Positions 51,834 through 62,400 are shown, counted from the first letter of the stretch. The stretch: 64,000 bases of DNA from Telmatospirillum siberiense (GCF_002845745.1 NZ_PIUM01000010.1:62001-126000), one strand, 5' to 3'. Notes: generated by a model from the letters alone, not told the origin. Numbers and translations are program-made.

Positions 51834-53525
51834 ATGGGACTTTTCGAACGGATGAGCATCAAGGCGAAGTTGCTTTTGGTTCTGCTGATTGCGCTTTTCG
51901 CCATGATCGCCCTCATCGCCGTTTCCGGTTTCCTGTCGCGCCAGCGCATGATGGAAGACCGCCAGGCGCAGGTCCGCTCAATCGTCGAATCGGCCATTTC
52001 CCTGGGTGAGGGCCTGGACAAGGACGTCCAGGCCAAACGCCTGACCCGTGAAGAGGCCGAAGAGCGTTTCCGCGGTATCCTGCACACTCTGCGTTTCAAC
52101 AACGGGGCGGATTATCTGTTCGCCTACGACCTGAACGCCATTTCCTTCGCCAATGCTTCCAACCCGAAGGCGGTGGGGCAGGACCGCTCGCAGTTGAAGG
52201 ACGCCAACGGCAAGCTTTTCGTCAAGGAGATCATCGACGTCGTGCGTGCCCGGGGCAGCGGCGTGGTGACCTATTGGTGGCCGAAGCTGGAGGCCAAGGT
52301 GGCCTCGCCGAAACTGGTCTTCGCCGCCAAATTCCCGGCCTGGAACCTGGTGATCGGCAGCGGCGTCTATATCGATGACATCGACGACGACTATCAGGAT
52401 TTCCTGGTCCGGCTGGGTCTGGTCGCGGCCGGCCTCGTTCTGCTGGCCGGGCTGGTCGTGCTGATCATTCGTCGCGATGTCGTCCGTTCGCTGGATTCAT
52501 TGAGGCAGCGCATGGGGCGCTTGGCCGACGGCGATCTGTCGGTGGATTTCGCCGAGGCCCGCCATTCCCATGAAATCGGCGCCATGGCGAAAGCCGTCGC
52601 GGTATTCAAGGAAAACGCCCTGGCCAAGCGGCGCCTGGAGGCCGATCAGGCCGCCATGGCGGAACGGGCGGAAAGCGATAAGCGCGAGGCGATGCAAAAG
52701 ATCGCCGGAACCTTCGAAGCCTCGGTGGGGGGGATTCTGGGCGATGTCGGCCGGGGTGCCAAGGAATCCGAGGTCAAGGCCAGCCAGATGTCCGACGCCA
52801 CGCGTCAGACCAAGGACCGTGCCGTCACGGTCGCCGCCGCTATGCAGCAGGCGTCGGCCAATGTGCAGACGGTGGCTTCGGCATCCGAGGAACTGGCCGC
52901 CTCGATCCGCGAAATCGGCCAGCAGGTGTCTTCCTCCACCCGGGCGACCTCGGAAGCCGTCGTGCTCGCGCAAAAGGCCAACGAAAAGGTGCAGAGCCTG
53001 TCGGATGTCGTCGAGCGGATCGGCTCCATCGTCCAGTTGATCAACGATATCGCCAGCCAGACCAACCTTCTCGCCTTGAACGCCACCATCGAGGCGGCTC
53101 GGGCTGGCGAGGCGGGAAAGGGATTTGCCGTGGTGGCGGGCGAGGTCAAGCAATTGGCCAACCAGACCGCCAAGGCGACCAACGACATCGGCGAACAGGT
53201 GCGCAATGTGCAGGCGGTGACCAGCGAGGCCGTCGAGGAGATCCAGGGCGTCAATCAGGTGATCCTGCGTCTCGACGAGACTTCCGCCGCCATCGCCGCG
53301 GCGGTCGAGGAACAGGGCGCCGCCACCGCCGAGATCTCGCGCAACATTCAGGAGGTTTCGGGCGGCGTCGATCAGGTCTCGGCTCATATCGAGGGAGTGC
53401 GCGCGACGGCGGAGGCCAACGGCACGACGGCCGAGGCCATGTTTCAGACCGCCCATCATCTGGCCGTCCAGGCCGATCGCATCAATCAGGAAGTCTCATC
53501 CTTCCTGGCCACCATTCGCGGGTGA
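51834..53525 (+). CDS. Methyl-accepting chemotaxis protein with sCache sensor
   Basis: A 563-residue chemoreceptor. TM1 ([21 protein letters not shown]) is followed by a periplasmic single-Cache domain ([47 protein letters not shown]), TM2 ([21 protein letters not shown]), HAMP, and a long signalling coiled coil with the CheA/CheW hairpin ([39 protein letters not shown]). sCache domains bind small organic acids. It is 37 bp after the thiolase on the same strand, so it may sense the substrate that the upstream genes use. Confidence 0.93.
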   Translation: MGLFERMSIKAKLLLVLLIALFAMIALIAVSGFLSRQRMMEDRQAQVRSIVESAISLGEGLDKDVQAKRLTREEAEERFRGILHTLRFNNGADYLFAYDLNAISFANASNPKAVGQDRSQLKDANGKLFVKEIIDVVRARGSGVVTYWWPKLEAKVASPKLVFAAKFPAWNLVIGSGVYIDDIDDDYQDFLVRLGLVAAGLVLLAGLVVLIIRRDVVRSLDSLRQRMGRLADGDLSVDFAEARHSHEIGAMAKAVAVFKENALAKRRLEADQAAMAERAESDKREAMQKIAGTFEASVGGILGDVGRGAKESEVKASQMSDATRQTKDRAVTVAAAMQQASANVQTVASASEELAASIREIGQQVSSSTRATSEAVVLAQKANEKVQSLSDVVERIGSIVQLINDIASQTNLLALNATIEAARAGEAGKGFAVVAGEVKQLANQTAKATNDIGEQVRNVQAVTSEAVEEIQGVNQVILRLDETSAAIAAAVEEQGAATAEISRNIQEVSGGVDQVSAHIEGVRATAEANGTTAEAMFQTAHHLAVQADRINQEVSSFLATIRG

Positions 53526-53549
53526 CCCCGCCTCTCTTCCGCTTCAGCG

Positions 53550-53631
53550 GGCTCAAACGCCGCTCGGGCTCAAGGTCCTGTTGATTCGATAATTTATCAA
53601 CAGGACCTTGAGCCCGAGCGGCGTTTGAGCC
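53550..53631. repeat. Perfect 36-bp inverted repeat with 10-base loop
   Basis: The left arm begins GGCTCAAACGCCGCTCGGGC and ends CTGTTGAT; the right arm (53596-53631) is its exact inverse complement. The loop is TCGATAATTT. It starts 25 bp after the chemoreceptor stop and could act as its terminator. A degenerate relative is at 5455-5520, so it is a dispersed element rather than an ordinary terminator. Confidence 0.92.
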
Positions 53632-53700
53632 ACGGCTGTTCGGCACGGATTTTGTCCCCGATATTCAGGAAAAATTACGCCAGGGTTATCCACCAAAAGT

Positions 53701-53800
53701 CGTCATGCCCGTGCTTGACACGGGCATCCACGCGCCCGCTTCAAATGACGTCGGCCGATCTATGCAGTCATGGATTGCCGGATCAAGTCCGGCAATGACG
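53701..53800. repeat. Dispersed palindromic element of about 100 bp, copy 3
   Basis: It begins CGTCATGCCCGTGCTTGACA and ends CAAGTCCGGCAATGACG, matching the ends and length of the copies at 5333 and 29865. A partial, related unit follows at about 53865-53911 (GCGTGACCCGGCGATCCATG, GGATCAAGTCCGGGGGCGAC). With the 36-bp palindrome, repeats fill most of the 451-bp gap between the chemoreceptor and mrp genes. Confidence 0.85.
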
Positions 53801-53976
53801 GTTTTGGTTGCAGCTATTGCTCAAATGCGAGCAACGCACAAACTGTGCCGGATAGCCGTGGGCGTGACCCGGCGATCCATGGGCCCCCGGATCAAGTCCG
53901 GGGGCGACGGAAAATGGCGATGATTCAAGGCGGCCGCCATTCAATGGGGCGGACCACTAGCCGAAGGCAGGAGCCC

Positions 53977-55161
53977 TCACTGCATGACGATCTTCGGGCC
54001 CTTCTTGGCGCTCTGCAGCAACTGCACCTTGTCCCACAGCTTTTCGGCGATGGCCTTGTAGGCCAGGGCCAGCGGGCCGTCCGGCTGGCTGACGACGATC
54101 GGACGGCCATCGTCGGACGTGGTGCGGATATCGATGTCGAGGGGCAGTTCGCCCAGGAAATCGGTGGAGAGCCGCACCGCTTCGAACTTGGCGCCGCCAT
54201 GGCCGAAGATGTGGGCCTCATGGCCGCAGTTTGGGCAGTTGTAGTAGCTCATGTTCTCGATGATGCCGAGAACGGGGACATTGACCTGGCGGAACATGTT
54301 GAGGCCCTTGCGGGCATCGAGAAGCGCGATGTCCTGCGGGGTCGAGACGATCACCGCGCCGGTCAGCGGCACGCGCTGGGTCATGGTCAGTTGGGTGTCG
54401 CCGGTGCCGGGCGGCATATCGACGATGAGAACGTCGAGTTCGCCCCAGTTCACCTGACGCATCATCTGTTCGAGGGCGCCCATGACCATCGGTCCGCGCC
54501 AGACCACCGGCGAGTCCTCGGGCACCAGGAAGCCGATGGACATCACCTTCATGCCATAGGCCTCGACGGCTTCCATGCTCTCGCCGTCCTTGGACACCGG
54601 CTGCGCACCAGAAACGCCCAGCATGCGCGGCTGCGAGGGGCCGAAGATGTCGGCGTCGAACATGCCGACCGAAAGTCCCCGGCTTTTCAAGGCGAGCGCC
54701 AGATTGACCGCCGTCGTCGACTTGCCGACGCCGCCCTTGCCCGAGGCCACGGCGATGATGGTTTTGACACCCGGCATCAAAGGCTCTTCCTGCCCCGGCG
54801 CCGGGCCGCGTCCGCCGTGCCCGCCATGGGCATGACCATGACCGCCGTGTCCGTGGTCATGGTCATGGTCATGGTTGTGACCGTGATCGTGACCGTGGCC
54901 GGCGTGCCCGTCGCGTTCGGCGGTGAGAACCACCGATACCGTCAGCACGCCGGGCAGGGCGTCGACGGCCTTTTCCGCCGCCTTGCGCAGCGGTTCGAGG
55001 CGGGGTCCCCGTTCGGCGTCGACTTCGATGGCGAAGGAGACATGTCCGCCCTTCAGCGTCAGTCCGGACACCATGCCGAGGCTGACGATGTCCTTTTTCC
55101 GATCGGGATCGGCCACCGTGGCCAGTGCCCCTAGGACGTCTTTTTCGGTTACCTCGGCCAT
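53977..55161 (-). CDS. mrp: Mrp/ApbC-family Fe-S cluster carrier ATPase with a histidine-rich linker
   Basis: A 394-residue protein. An N-terminal DUF59/MIP18 domain (residues 1-80) is followed by a very histidine-rich linker (14 His in residues 86-115) and a P-loop ATPase with the deviant Walker A VASGKGGVGKST and MFDADIFGPSQP. The Fe-S-binding C-x-x-C is in NMSYYNCPNCGHE. It binds and transfers Fe-S clusters to apoproteins in the cytosol. The ATG at 55161 (MAEVTEKDVL) starts the DUF59 domain; upstream codons look non-coding. It is divergent from hflK (180-bp spacer). Confidence 0.94.
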   Translation of the reverse strand: MAEVTEKDVLGALATVADPDRKKDIVSLGMVSGLTLKGGHVSFAIEVDAERGPRLEPLRKAAEKAVDALPGVLTVSVVLTAERDGHAGHGHDHGHNHDHDHDHGHGGHGHAHGGHGGRGPAPGQEEPLMPGVKTIIAVASGKGGVGKSTTAVNLALALKSRGLSVGMFDADIFGPSQPRMLGVSGAQPVSKDGESMEAVEAYGMKVMSIGFLVPEDSPVVWRGPMVMGALEQMMRQVNWGELDVLIVDMPPGTGDTQLTMTQRVPLTGAVIVSTPQDIALLDARKGLNMFRQVNVPVLGIIENMSYYNCPNCGHEAHIFGHGGAKFEAVRLSTDFLGELPLDIDIRTTSDDGRPIVVSQPDGPLALAYKAIAEKLWDKVQLLQSAKKGPKIVMQ

Positions 55162-55341
55162 TCTCGATTTCTCCAGACTTTCAGTGATCGAACTGCGATG
55201 TTGTTGGCCCGCCCGCATTGCGTGATCGGGCAGACTGTCATATAAGGCCCAGTACCTCCGTTGCAAAGCTGAATAAGCATCGGATCCGGGTCAAGGTAAT
55301 GACGATCCGGGCAATGCCGAAATCGGGAAAGGGAAAATACC

Positions 55342-56502
55342 ATGCCGTGGAACACGCAGGGTGGTGGCGGTGGCGGACCCTGGGGCGGGGGCCAGGGACC
55401 ATGGGGCCGCGGGTCTGGTGGATCCGGTGGCGGCGGCACGCCCCCCGATCTCGAAGAGCTGTTGCGCAAGAGTCAGGAACGTTTCCGGCAGTTCATGCCT
55501 GGCGGCTTCGGCGGCGGGCGCGGCATCGCGCTGGTGGCGCTGGTGGCGCTGGCGCTGTGGGGAGCGACCGGTTTCTATAAGGTCAATCCCGAGGAGGTCG
55601 GCGTCGTCCTGCGCTTCGGCCGTTTCGTCGGCCTGACCCAGCCGGGCCTCAATTACCATCTGCCCAGTCCGATCGAGACGGTCATCACGCCGGCGGTGAC
55701 CCGCATCAACCGGGTCGAGCTCGGCTACCGTTCGGGCGGCGTCGAAAGCCGCCGCGTGGCCGGCCGCAGCGAGACCGCCGAGGAAAGCCTGATGCTGACC
55801 GGCGACGAGAACATCATCGACATCAATTTCTCGGTGTTCTGGAAGATCGGCGACCAGCTCAACGATCCCGAAAAGTACCTTTTCAACATCCGCGATCCCG
55901 AGGGCACGGTGAAGGTGGTCGCCGAATCGGCGATGCGCGAGATCATCGGCCAGTTGCCGATCCGCGCGCCCCTGTTCGAGAATCGGCAATCCATCGGCGA
56001 CCGCACCAAGGTCCGCATGCAGGAACTGCTCGATTCCTACGGCGCCGGCATCAAGGTGACGCAGGTTCAGCTTCTGAAGGCCGACCCGCCGCATGAGGTG
56101 ATCGACGCCTTCAACGACGTGCAGCGGGCCAAGGCCGACCAGGAACGCCTGCGTAACGAGGCCGAAGCCTACCGCAATGACATCATTCCCAGGGCGCGGG
56201 GCGATTCCGAGCGGATCATCCAGGACGCGCAGGCCTACCGCGAACAGGTGCTCAATCTGGCGCAGGGCGAGGCCAAGCGCTTCACCTCGGTCTATCTGAC
56301 CTACAAGGCGGCGCCGGAGGTTACGGCGCGGCGTCTTTACATCGATGCCATCGAGGACGTGCTGAAGGGGGCGACCAAGGTGATGATCGATCCGCAAGCG
56401 AAAAGCGTCGTTCCCTATCTGCCGTTGCCGGAACTGGGTAAGGCCAAGCCTTTGGTCACGCCGGCACCGGCCCCGTCCGCCAATCAGGGAGCCAGCCGAT
56501 GA
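55342..56502 (+). CDS. hflK: FtsH-regulator subunit HflK
   Basis: A 386-residue SPFH/prohibitin-family membrane protein. The N-terminus is Gly/Trp-rich (MPWNTQGGGGGGPWGGGQGP), then one membrane helix (GIALVALVALALWGATGFYK) and the SPFH domain (VNPEEVGVVLRFGRFVGLTQPGLNYHLPSPIE) with a long helical coil rich in Ala/Glu/Arg (EVIDAFNDVQRAKADQERLRNEAEAY). With HflC it forms a periplasmic cage around FtsH and restrains proteolysis of membrane proteins. It overlaps hflC by 4 bp (ATGA). Confidence 0.96.
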   Translation: MPWNTQGGGGGGPWGGGQGPWGRGSGGSGGGGTPPDLEELLRKSQERFRQFMPGGFGGGRGIALVALVALALWGATGFYKVNPEEVGVVLRFGRFVGLTQPGLNYHLPSPIETVITPAVTRINRVELGYRSGGVESRRVAGRSETAEESLMLTGDENIIDINFSVFWKIGDQLNDPEKYLFNIRDPEGTVKVVAESAMREIIGQLPIRAPLFENRQSIGDRTKVRMQELLDSYGAGIKVTQVQLLKADPPHEVIDAFNDVQRAKADQERLRNEAEAYRNDIIPRARGDSERIIQDAQAYREQVLNLAQGEAKRFTSVYLTYKAAPEVTARRLYIDAIEDVLKGATKVMIDPQAKSVVPYLPLPELGKAKPLVTPAPAPSANQGASR

Positions 56503-57386
56503 ACCGTACAGCTCTTGGAGTAGCCGGCATCGCCCTGCTGGTGCTGCTGGTCGTCGCCTCGTCCTCGCTGTTCGTCGTCCACCAGGCCGAACAGGCCCTG
56601 GTGCTGCGTTTCGGTGCCGTGGCCGATCCGGAAAATCCGATCAAGGGGCCGGGGCTGCACATGAAGAAGCCCTTCATCGAGGACGTGGTTCGCTATGATA
56701 CCCGTCTGCTCGATGTCGACCCGCCGGCCGAGCAGGTGATCCTGGCCGATCAGAAGCGCATCGAGGTCGATACCTACGCCCGTTTCCGCATTGCCAATCC
56801 GTTGCTGTTCTATCAGGCCGTGCGCACGGAGGACGGTGCGCGGGCGCGTATTCGCGAGATCGTCAATAATTCGCTGCGTCAGGTTCTCGGCAATGTCAGC
56901 CTGCCCAGCGTGCTGTCGGCGGAACGCGAGCAGATCATGCACGAAATCCAGCAGCAGGTCAGTGAAACGGCCAAATCGCTGGGGGTCGTCGTGGTCGATG
57001 TGAGGATCCGCCGGGCCGATTTGCCGCCCGAGACCAGCCAGGCGATTTATCGCCGGATGGAATCCGAGCGTCAGCGTGAAGCCGCCGAGGCCCGCGCCCA
57101 AGGCTATGAACGCGCCCAGCAGATCCGGGCGTCGGCCGACCGCGAGCGGACCATCCTGCTGGCCGAGGCGCAACGTCAGGCGCAGATCCTGCGCGGTCAG
57201 GGCGACAGCGAGGCCAACAAGGCTTATGCCGAGGCTTTCTCGGCCGATCCCGCCTTCTTCGCCTTTTACCGTTCGCTGACCGCCTATCGCCAGGTGCTGG
57301 CCGACGGCAATACCACCTATGTGCTGACGCCCGAGTCCGACTTCTTCAAGTTCTTCCACAATGCGCCGGGTGCCGGCAAACCATGA
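56499..57386 (+). CDS. hflC: FtsH-regulator subunit HflC
   Basis: A 295-residue partner of HflK with an N-terminal membrane helix (ALGVAGIALLVLLVVASSSLFVV), SPFH domain (VHQAEQALVLRFGAVADPENPIKGPGLHMKKPFIE, VDTYARFRIANPLLFYQAV) and coil (EAARAQGYERAQQIRASADRERTILL). The C-terminus FYRSLTAYRQVLADGNTTYVLTPESDFFKFF is typical. Translation is coupled to hflK. A DUF2065 gene and a Do protease gene follow, as is usual in this class. Confidence 0.96.
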   Translation: MNRTALGVAGIALLVLLVVASSSLFVVHQAEQALVLRFGAVADPENPIKGPGLHMKKPFIEDVVRYDTRLLDVDPPAEQVILADQKRIEVDTYARFRIANPLLFYQAVRTEDGARARIREIVNNSLRQVLGNVSLPSVLSAEREQIMHEIQQQVSETAKSLGVVVVDVRIRRADLPPETSQAIYRRMESERQREAAEARAQGYERAQQIRASADRERTILLAEAQRQAQILRGQGDSEANKAYAEAFSADPAFFAFYRSLTAYRQVLADGNTTYVLTPESDFFKFFHNAPGAGKP

Positions 57387-57432
57387 GGGAACGGGTGGGG
57401 AACGGATTGGGTCATCGCCGGGGACTGGACGG

Positions 57433-57630
57433 ATGAGAGATTTTCTGACGGCCGTCGCCCTGGCGCTGACCTTTGAAGGCGTGCTTTACGCCCTGTTCCC
57501 CAACGGAATGAAGCGAATGTTGGCTTTGATGCTGACCAGGCCGGATCAGTCCCTGAGATGGGCCGGCCTGATCGCCGCCATCGCCGGAGTGGCCCTGGTG
57601 GCCCTCATCCGTCGGGGTGGAATGGCTTGA
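57433..57630 (+). CDS. DUF2065 small membrane protein (YjeT-like)
   Basis: A 65-residue protein with two membrane segments: MRDFLTAVALALTFEGVLYALFPNGMKRM and WAGLIAAIAGVALVALIRRG. FLTAVALALTFEGVLYALFP is the DUF2065 signature. Homologues sit beside hflKC in many proteobacteria, suggesting a small accessory of the FtsH-HflKC complex; no mechanism is known. The ATG at 57433 begins the signature. A longer in-frame start would overlap hflC. Confidence 0.9.
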   Translation: MRDFLTAVALALTFEGVLYALFPNGMKRMLALMLTRPDQSLRWAGLIAAIAGVALVALIRRGGMA

Positions 57631-57739
57631 CGGGGCGATCGCTTCACCAGATCATTCGGGCGGCTTGATCGAGCGTTGATAAAACCTAAATAGCATAAGC
57701 CTTTATGGCTTGCGTCGTTAAATTCGAGGAGTCAATTCG

Positions 57740-59290
57740 GTGATCATCAGACGTCCCGTCCGCGCCCTGAGCCGCGCCGTCAGCCGTCCATCCCTGCCGC
57801 CCCTCCAATGGCTGCTTACCGGGCTGGTCGCCGTCATGATGATGACGGCGGGAATGGCTGCCAATGCCGCGCCAGCACCGGACAGTTTCGCCGATCTCGC
57901 CGAGCGGTTGCTGCCGTCGGTGGTCAACATCTCCACCACCCAGACTTTGAAGAACGCCGACAAGGGGCTCGACATGCCCCAGTTTCCGCCGGGTTCGCCC
58001 TTCGAGGACTTCTTCAAGAATTTCATGGATAAGCACGGGGGTGGCAACAATCCCGATGCGGCGCCCCGGCGGGCCACCGCCCTTGGGTCGGGTTTCATCA
58101 TCGATCCCGCCGGCCTGGTGGTGACCAACAATCACGTCATCGCCGACGCCGACGAGATCACCGCCATCCTCCAGGATGGTCAGGCCTACAAGGCCGAGAT
58201 CGTCGGTCGGGACACCAAGGCGGATCTCGCCCTGCTGAAGATCAACGCGCCCACCAAGCTTCCGGCGATCAGCTTCGGCAATTCCGATGAAATGCGGGTC
58301 GGCGACTGGGTGCTGGCCATCGGCAATCCCTTCGGGATGGCCGGTTCGGTGACCGCCGGCATCATCTCGGCCCGGGCTCGCGATATCAATGCCGGCCCCT
58401 ATGACGATTTCCTCCAGACCGACGCCGCCATCAACAAAGGCAATTCGGGCGGCCCCCTGCTCAATCTGAAGGGTGAGGTGATCGGCATCAACACCGCGAT
58501 CTTCTCGCCTTCCGGCGGGTCCATCGGCATCGGTTTCGCCATCCCGGCCAACCTCGCCAAGCCGGTGATCACCGATCTCCAGAAATATGGCAAGGCCCGC
58601 CGCGGCTGGTTGGGCGTGCGCATCCAGTCGGTGACGGATGAGATCGCCGAGAGCCTGGGGTTGAAGGAGCAGCGCGGTGCCCTGGTCGCCGATGTCAGCC
58701 CCGGTGGTCCGGCGGCCAAGGCCGGGATCAAGAAGGGCGACGTCATCACTCGTTTCGACGGCCGCGATGTCAGCGAAATGCATCGCCTGCCCCGCATCGT
58801 CGCCGAAACGCCGATCAACAGGGAGGCCGAGGTCGTCCTCTGGCGCGATGGCAAGAAGCTGACCGTTCGGGCCGTCGTCGGCGAATTGAGCGATGCCGAG
58901 GAAACCGAGCAGGCCAAGGCCGCGGAAAAGCCGTCGGCCAAGCAGGATGCCGGTCAGACCGCCATCGCGGGCCTCGGCCTGTCGGTGGCGCCGCTGTCGC
59001 CGGCGCTCCGCGAACGTTATGATCTCGGCAATGACGCCAAGGGTGTGGTGGTGACCGAGGTCAAGCCCACCGGCGCCGCCGCCGACAAGGGCGTCCGGCC
59101 CGGCGATCTGATCATCGAAGTCTCGCAGGAGGCGGTGAAGTCTCCCGCCGATCTCGCCGCCAAGATCGACGCGGCCCGCAAGTCCGGCCGCAAGTCCGTG
59201 CTGCTGCTGGTGCAGAGCGAAGCCGGCGTTCACTTCGTCCCGCTCAAGATCGACGCCACCTCCTCGTCGAAGAAGGACGGCGGACAGTAA
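57740..59290 (+). CDS. degP: DegP/Do-family periplasmic serine endoprotease
   Basis: A 516-residue HtrA protease: signal segment (WLLTGLVAVMMMTAGMAANA), then the trypsin-like domain with His in VVTNNHVIADADEI, Asp in DTKADLALLKI and Ser in NKGNSGGPLLNLKGE. Two PDZ domains follow (RRGWLGVRIQSVTDE and ATAIAGLGL-like TAIAGLGLSVAPLSP). It degrades or chaperones misfolded envelope proteins. The start is GTG at 57740, with GAGGAG 8 bases upstream. It ends the hflK-hflC-DUF2065 series but has its own 109-bp spacer, so it may be separately stress-regulated. Confidence 0.95.
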   Translation: MIIRRPVRALSRAVSRPSLPPLQWLLTGLVAVMMMTAGMAANAAPAPDSFADLAERLLPSVVNISTTQTLKNADKGLDMPQFPPGSPFEDFFKNFMDKHGGGNNPDAAPRRATALGSGFIIDPAGLVVTNNHVIADADEITAILQDGQAYKAEIVGRDTKADLALLKINAPTKLPAISFGNSDEMRVGDWVLAIGNPFGMAGSVTAGIISARARDINAGPYDDFLQTDAAINKGNSGGPLLNLKGEVIGINTAIFSPSGGSIGIGFAIPANLAKPVITDLQKYGKARRGWLGVRIQSVTDEIAESLGLKEQRGALVADVSPGGPAAKAGIKKGDVITRFDGRDVSEMHRLPRIVAETPINREAEVVLWRDGKKLTVRAVVGELSDAEETEQAKAAEKPSAKQDAGQTAIAGLGLSVAPLSPALRERYDLGNDAKGVVVTEVKPTGAAADKGVRPGDLIIEVSQEAVKSPADLAAKIDAARKSGRKSVLLLVQSEAGVHFVPLKIDATSSSKKDGGQ

Positions 59291-59368
59291 CCTCCCTCGC
59301 CCCGCCTCTCTGGTGGGGCGGGAACCTATTTCCGGCGGGCGTTGGCATCGTCGGTTGTTTCATCCGAA

Positions 59369-59407
59369 AAAAGAGCGTGGTCCGAGACGATCGGGCCACG
59401 CTCTTTT
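59369..59407. terminator. Bidirectional hairpin terminator between degP and the autotransporter gene
   Basis: AAAAGAGCGTGG and CCACGCTCTTTT are perfect 12-bp arms around a 15-base loop, with A-run before and T-run after. It lies midway between the convergent degP and autotransporter stops and would terminate both. Confidence 0.9.
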
Positions 59408-59431
59408 CGTTCCGTTCGCGCGTGCTTGACG

Positions 59432-62400
59432 TCAGAACGGCGTGCTGAGATGGACGCGCAGCGTGTGATCGGTTTCTCCCTGATTGGAGAAGCTCGTCTC
59501 ATAGTCGAGGGACAAGGTGGTGGCGGAGATGCGCAGATCGGCCCCGACGCCGAGCAGGGCATGGTTGTGGTTCGACGGCGTGGTGGTCGCGCGGTAGGTG
59601 GTGGCGAGATCGGACGCGTAGGACAGGGTGGCGGTGCTGCTTCCCGCGAAGTCGTGGACATATTCGACGCGGCCGCGCGGACCCAGCAAGCCCCAGGCGG
59701 TGGAAACGTCATAGCTGCCCGTGAGGCCGAGGGCCGAGGAGACGGTGTCGACAGATTGGCTCGAGAACGCCAGGGCATAGATGCCCCCCGTGCTTTCGGT
59801 GAAGCCGTCGAGCCGCGAGAGAGAGGCGTCGAGGCGTCCGTAGGGTGCGATCTTGAGGCCATCGTCGGACCAGGCATGCGAACCGGTGACCGAACCGAAG
59901 AGCTGTTGCCCATCGCGGTGGCCCAAGGCGAAATCGGTACTGCTGGCAAGGGCCCGCCGGCTATCGAAGCCGAGGGTTCCTCCCCCGCCGATGATATCGA
60001 GATAGGTCGCTTCGAACGGAGTGAATGTGCCATAGAGCGCCGCGGTATAGCCCGCCGCGATATTGCGGCTGTCGGTGCCGCCGATATCGGCCGTCTCGCG
60101 GTTATAGCCGAAGGCAATGCCCAGCAGCGTTGTTGGGCTTGGCCGGTAGTCGACGCCGAAGGTGACGCCAAGGGTGGTGTGGGCGTTGCCGAGACGGCTG
60201 GAGGTGCTGCCGAGGCGGCCGAAATTGGCGGCGCCGCCGGTCCAAAAGGCCAGGTCGGACGGCTGCCGAAGCTGGTCGATCCACTCGGCGTCGGGACTGG
60301 CCGCTGCTTTGGTCTCAGCCTGGAATGATCCGGCCTCGGCGGAGGCTTGCGTCTCCTGCCGCCGATCCTCGGGCAGTCCGTCGTGCGGGTGATGGGAAGA
60401 CTGATCGCCGAAGCCTAGATGCAGGTTGTTGCTGAAGGTCGCTCCGGTGCGGCCGTGCATTGCTTCAAGACGTCGCTGGACGTTCGAGATCTGCGTCTGT
60501 GCGAAACGCTTCGCCGCCTCGACCTGGGCGGTGAGCAGGCCGATCACGGTGGCGTCGGACGATGGATCCTCCGACGGGGCGCCGACCGTGATGAACAGGT
60601 TGGCCGCCACCGAGGCGCCCGATGTGCTGGTCAGGGACACGCTGAGATCGGCCAGGCCGCGAAATCCGGCGGCCGGCGTGAAGGTCAGCACGAAGCCCTG
60701 GCCCGATGAACTGTCGGCGAAGGCCGGTTTGACGCCGATCATCTCGGCGAGCCAATGCGAGGACGGATCGGCGAGCGAGGCCTGTGTCGTCGTTTGGACG
60801 ATGGTGACGGTCCCGGCATTGGGCGGCGACAATCCGGCCAATGTCGCGGACTGATAGCTATCGGTCGGCACGATCGAGGTGAGGGTGATCGATTTTGGCG
60901 TCTGGGTCGGGGTGGTGAACGAGGCGGCGCCGTTGCGCAGGGTCTGCGCCGCGACATTGACCGTGATCGCCGCGGTCACTGGGGTCGAGCTGCCGAACGT
61001 GTTGGCCAATGTGTAGGTGAGGCTGTCCGAACCGGTAAAACCGGCTTGCGGCGTGTAGAGGATCTGCAAGCCGCTGACGGTCGCGGTGCCATGGGCGGGA
61101 TTGGTGGTCAGCGTCACGCCGGTGAAGGGCGCGCCCTGGGCCGTCGCGGTGGCGACGAGGGCGACCGGCGTATTGGTCGTCGTGGTGACGGTCAACCCTC
61201 CCGCCGTGGGGACCGCCAGCGGGGTGACCGTCACGGTGACGGTGGCCGCCGCCGAGGTGCCGCCGGGCCCGCTTGCCTTGTAAGTGAAGCTGTCGGTGCC
61301 GAAAAAGTTGGTGGCCGGGGTGTAGAGGACGGTCAGTCCATTGACGGCGGCGGTCCCATGCGTCGGTCCGCTGGCCAGGGCGACGCTGGTGATCGGATTG
61401 GCGTCGTTGGCGGTTACCGCGATGCTCACCGCCTGATTGGCGGCGGTGGTTGCCGTGTCGGCCGTTGCGACCGGCGCGGCCTGCCCGATGGTGAGGCTGT
61501 AACTTTGGGTTACGGCGAAGGGGCCGCTTCCGGTGCTGCTGTCCTGCGCCCTGACCGTGAAGGAATAGGTGCCTGCGGCGGTGGGCGTTCCCGCGAGGAC
61601 GCCGGCGGTCGAGAGGGCGAGCCCGGATGGCAGGGCGCCGGCGGAAAGACTGAAACTGTAAGGCGCGGTGCCGCCGGTTGCCGTGAAAGTCTGGCTGTAG
61701 GCCGTGGCCACGGTTCCTGCCGCAAGGGAGGTGGGTGACAGCGTGATCGACGGCGCGCCGACCGTGATCGTCACGGTTGCCGCCGCCGAGGTGCCTCCGG
61801 GTCCGGTGGCGGTATAGGTGAAGCTGTCGGATCCCGCATAGCCCGATGTCGGCGTATAGGTCACGGTGGTGCCGCTTGCCGCGGCCGTTCCATGACCGGG
61901 TCCGGTGACAACGGTGACGGAGGTGGCCGGCCCGCCGGTAATCGCCGCGCTCAAACTGATGGTTGCCGCCGTGTTGTAGGTCGTCGTCACGCTTTTGGCG
62001 CCGGCAATTGGGGCCTGGGCGCCGATGGTGATGGCGATCGTGGCGCTGGTGAAGGTTGCCGGACCCGAGCCCGTGCTGCTGTCGGTGCCGCTGACGGTGA
62101 AGCTGTAGCTGCCGGCCGTGGTCGGCGTGCCGGAGACAAGGCCGGTTGCGGACAGGCTCAAGCCCGGCGGCAGGGCGCCGCTTGCCACGGTGGTGGAGAA
62201 GGAATAGGGCGACTTGCCGCCGCTGGCGGTCAGCGTCTGGCCGTAGGCGGTCGCCACGGTTCCCGCCGCAAGGGTTGTGGGCGAAACGGCGATCGACGGC
62301 GCGCCGACCGTGATCGTCACGGCTGCCGCCAACGAGGTGCCTCCCGGTCCGGTGGCGGTGTAGGTGAAGCTGTCCGCGCCGTAATAGCCGGTGGTCGGGG

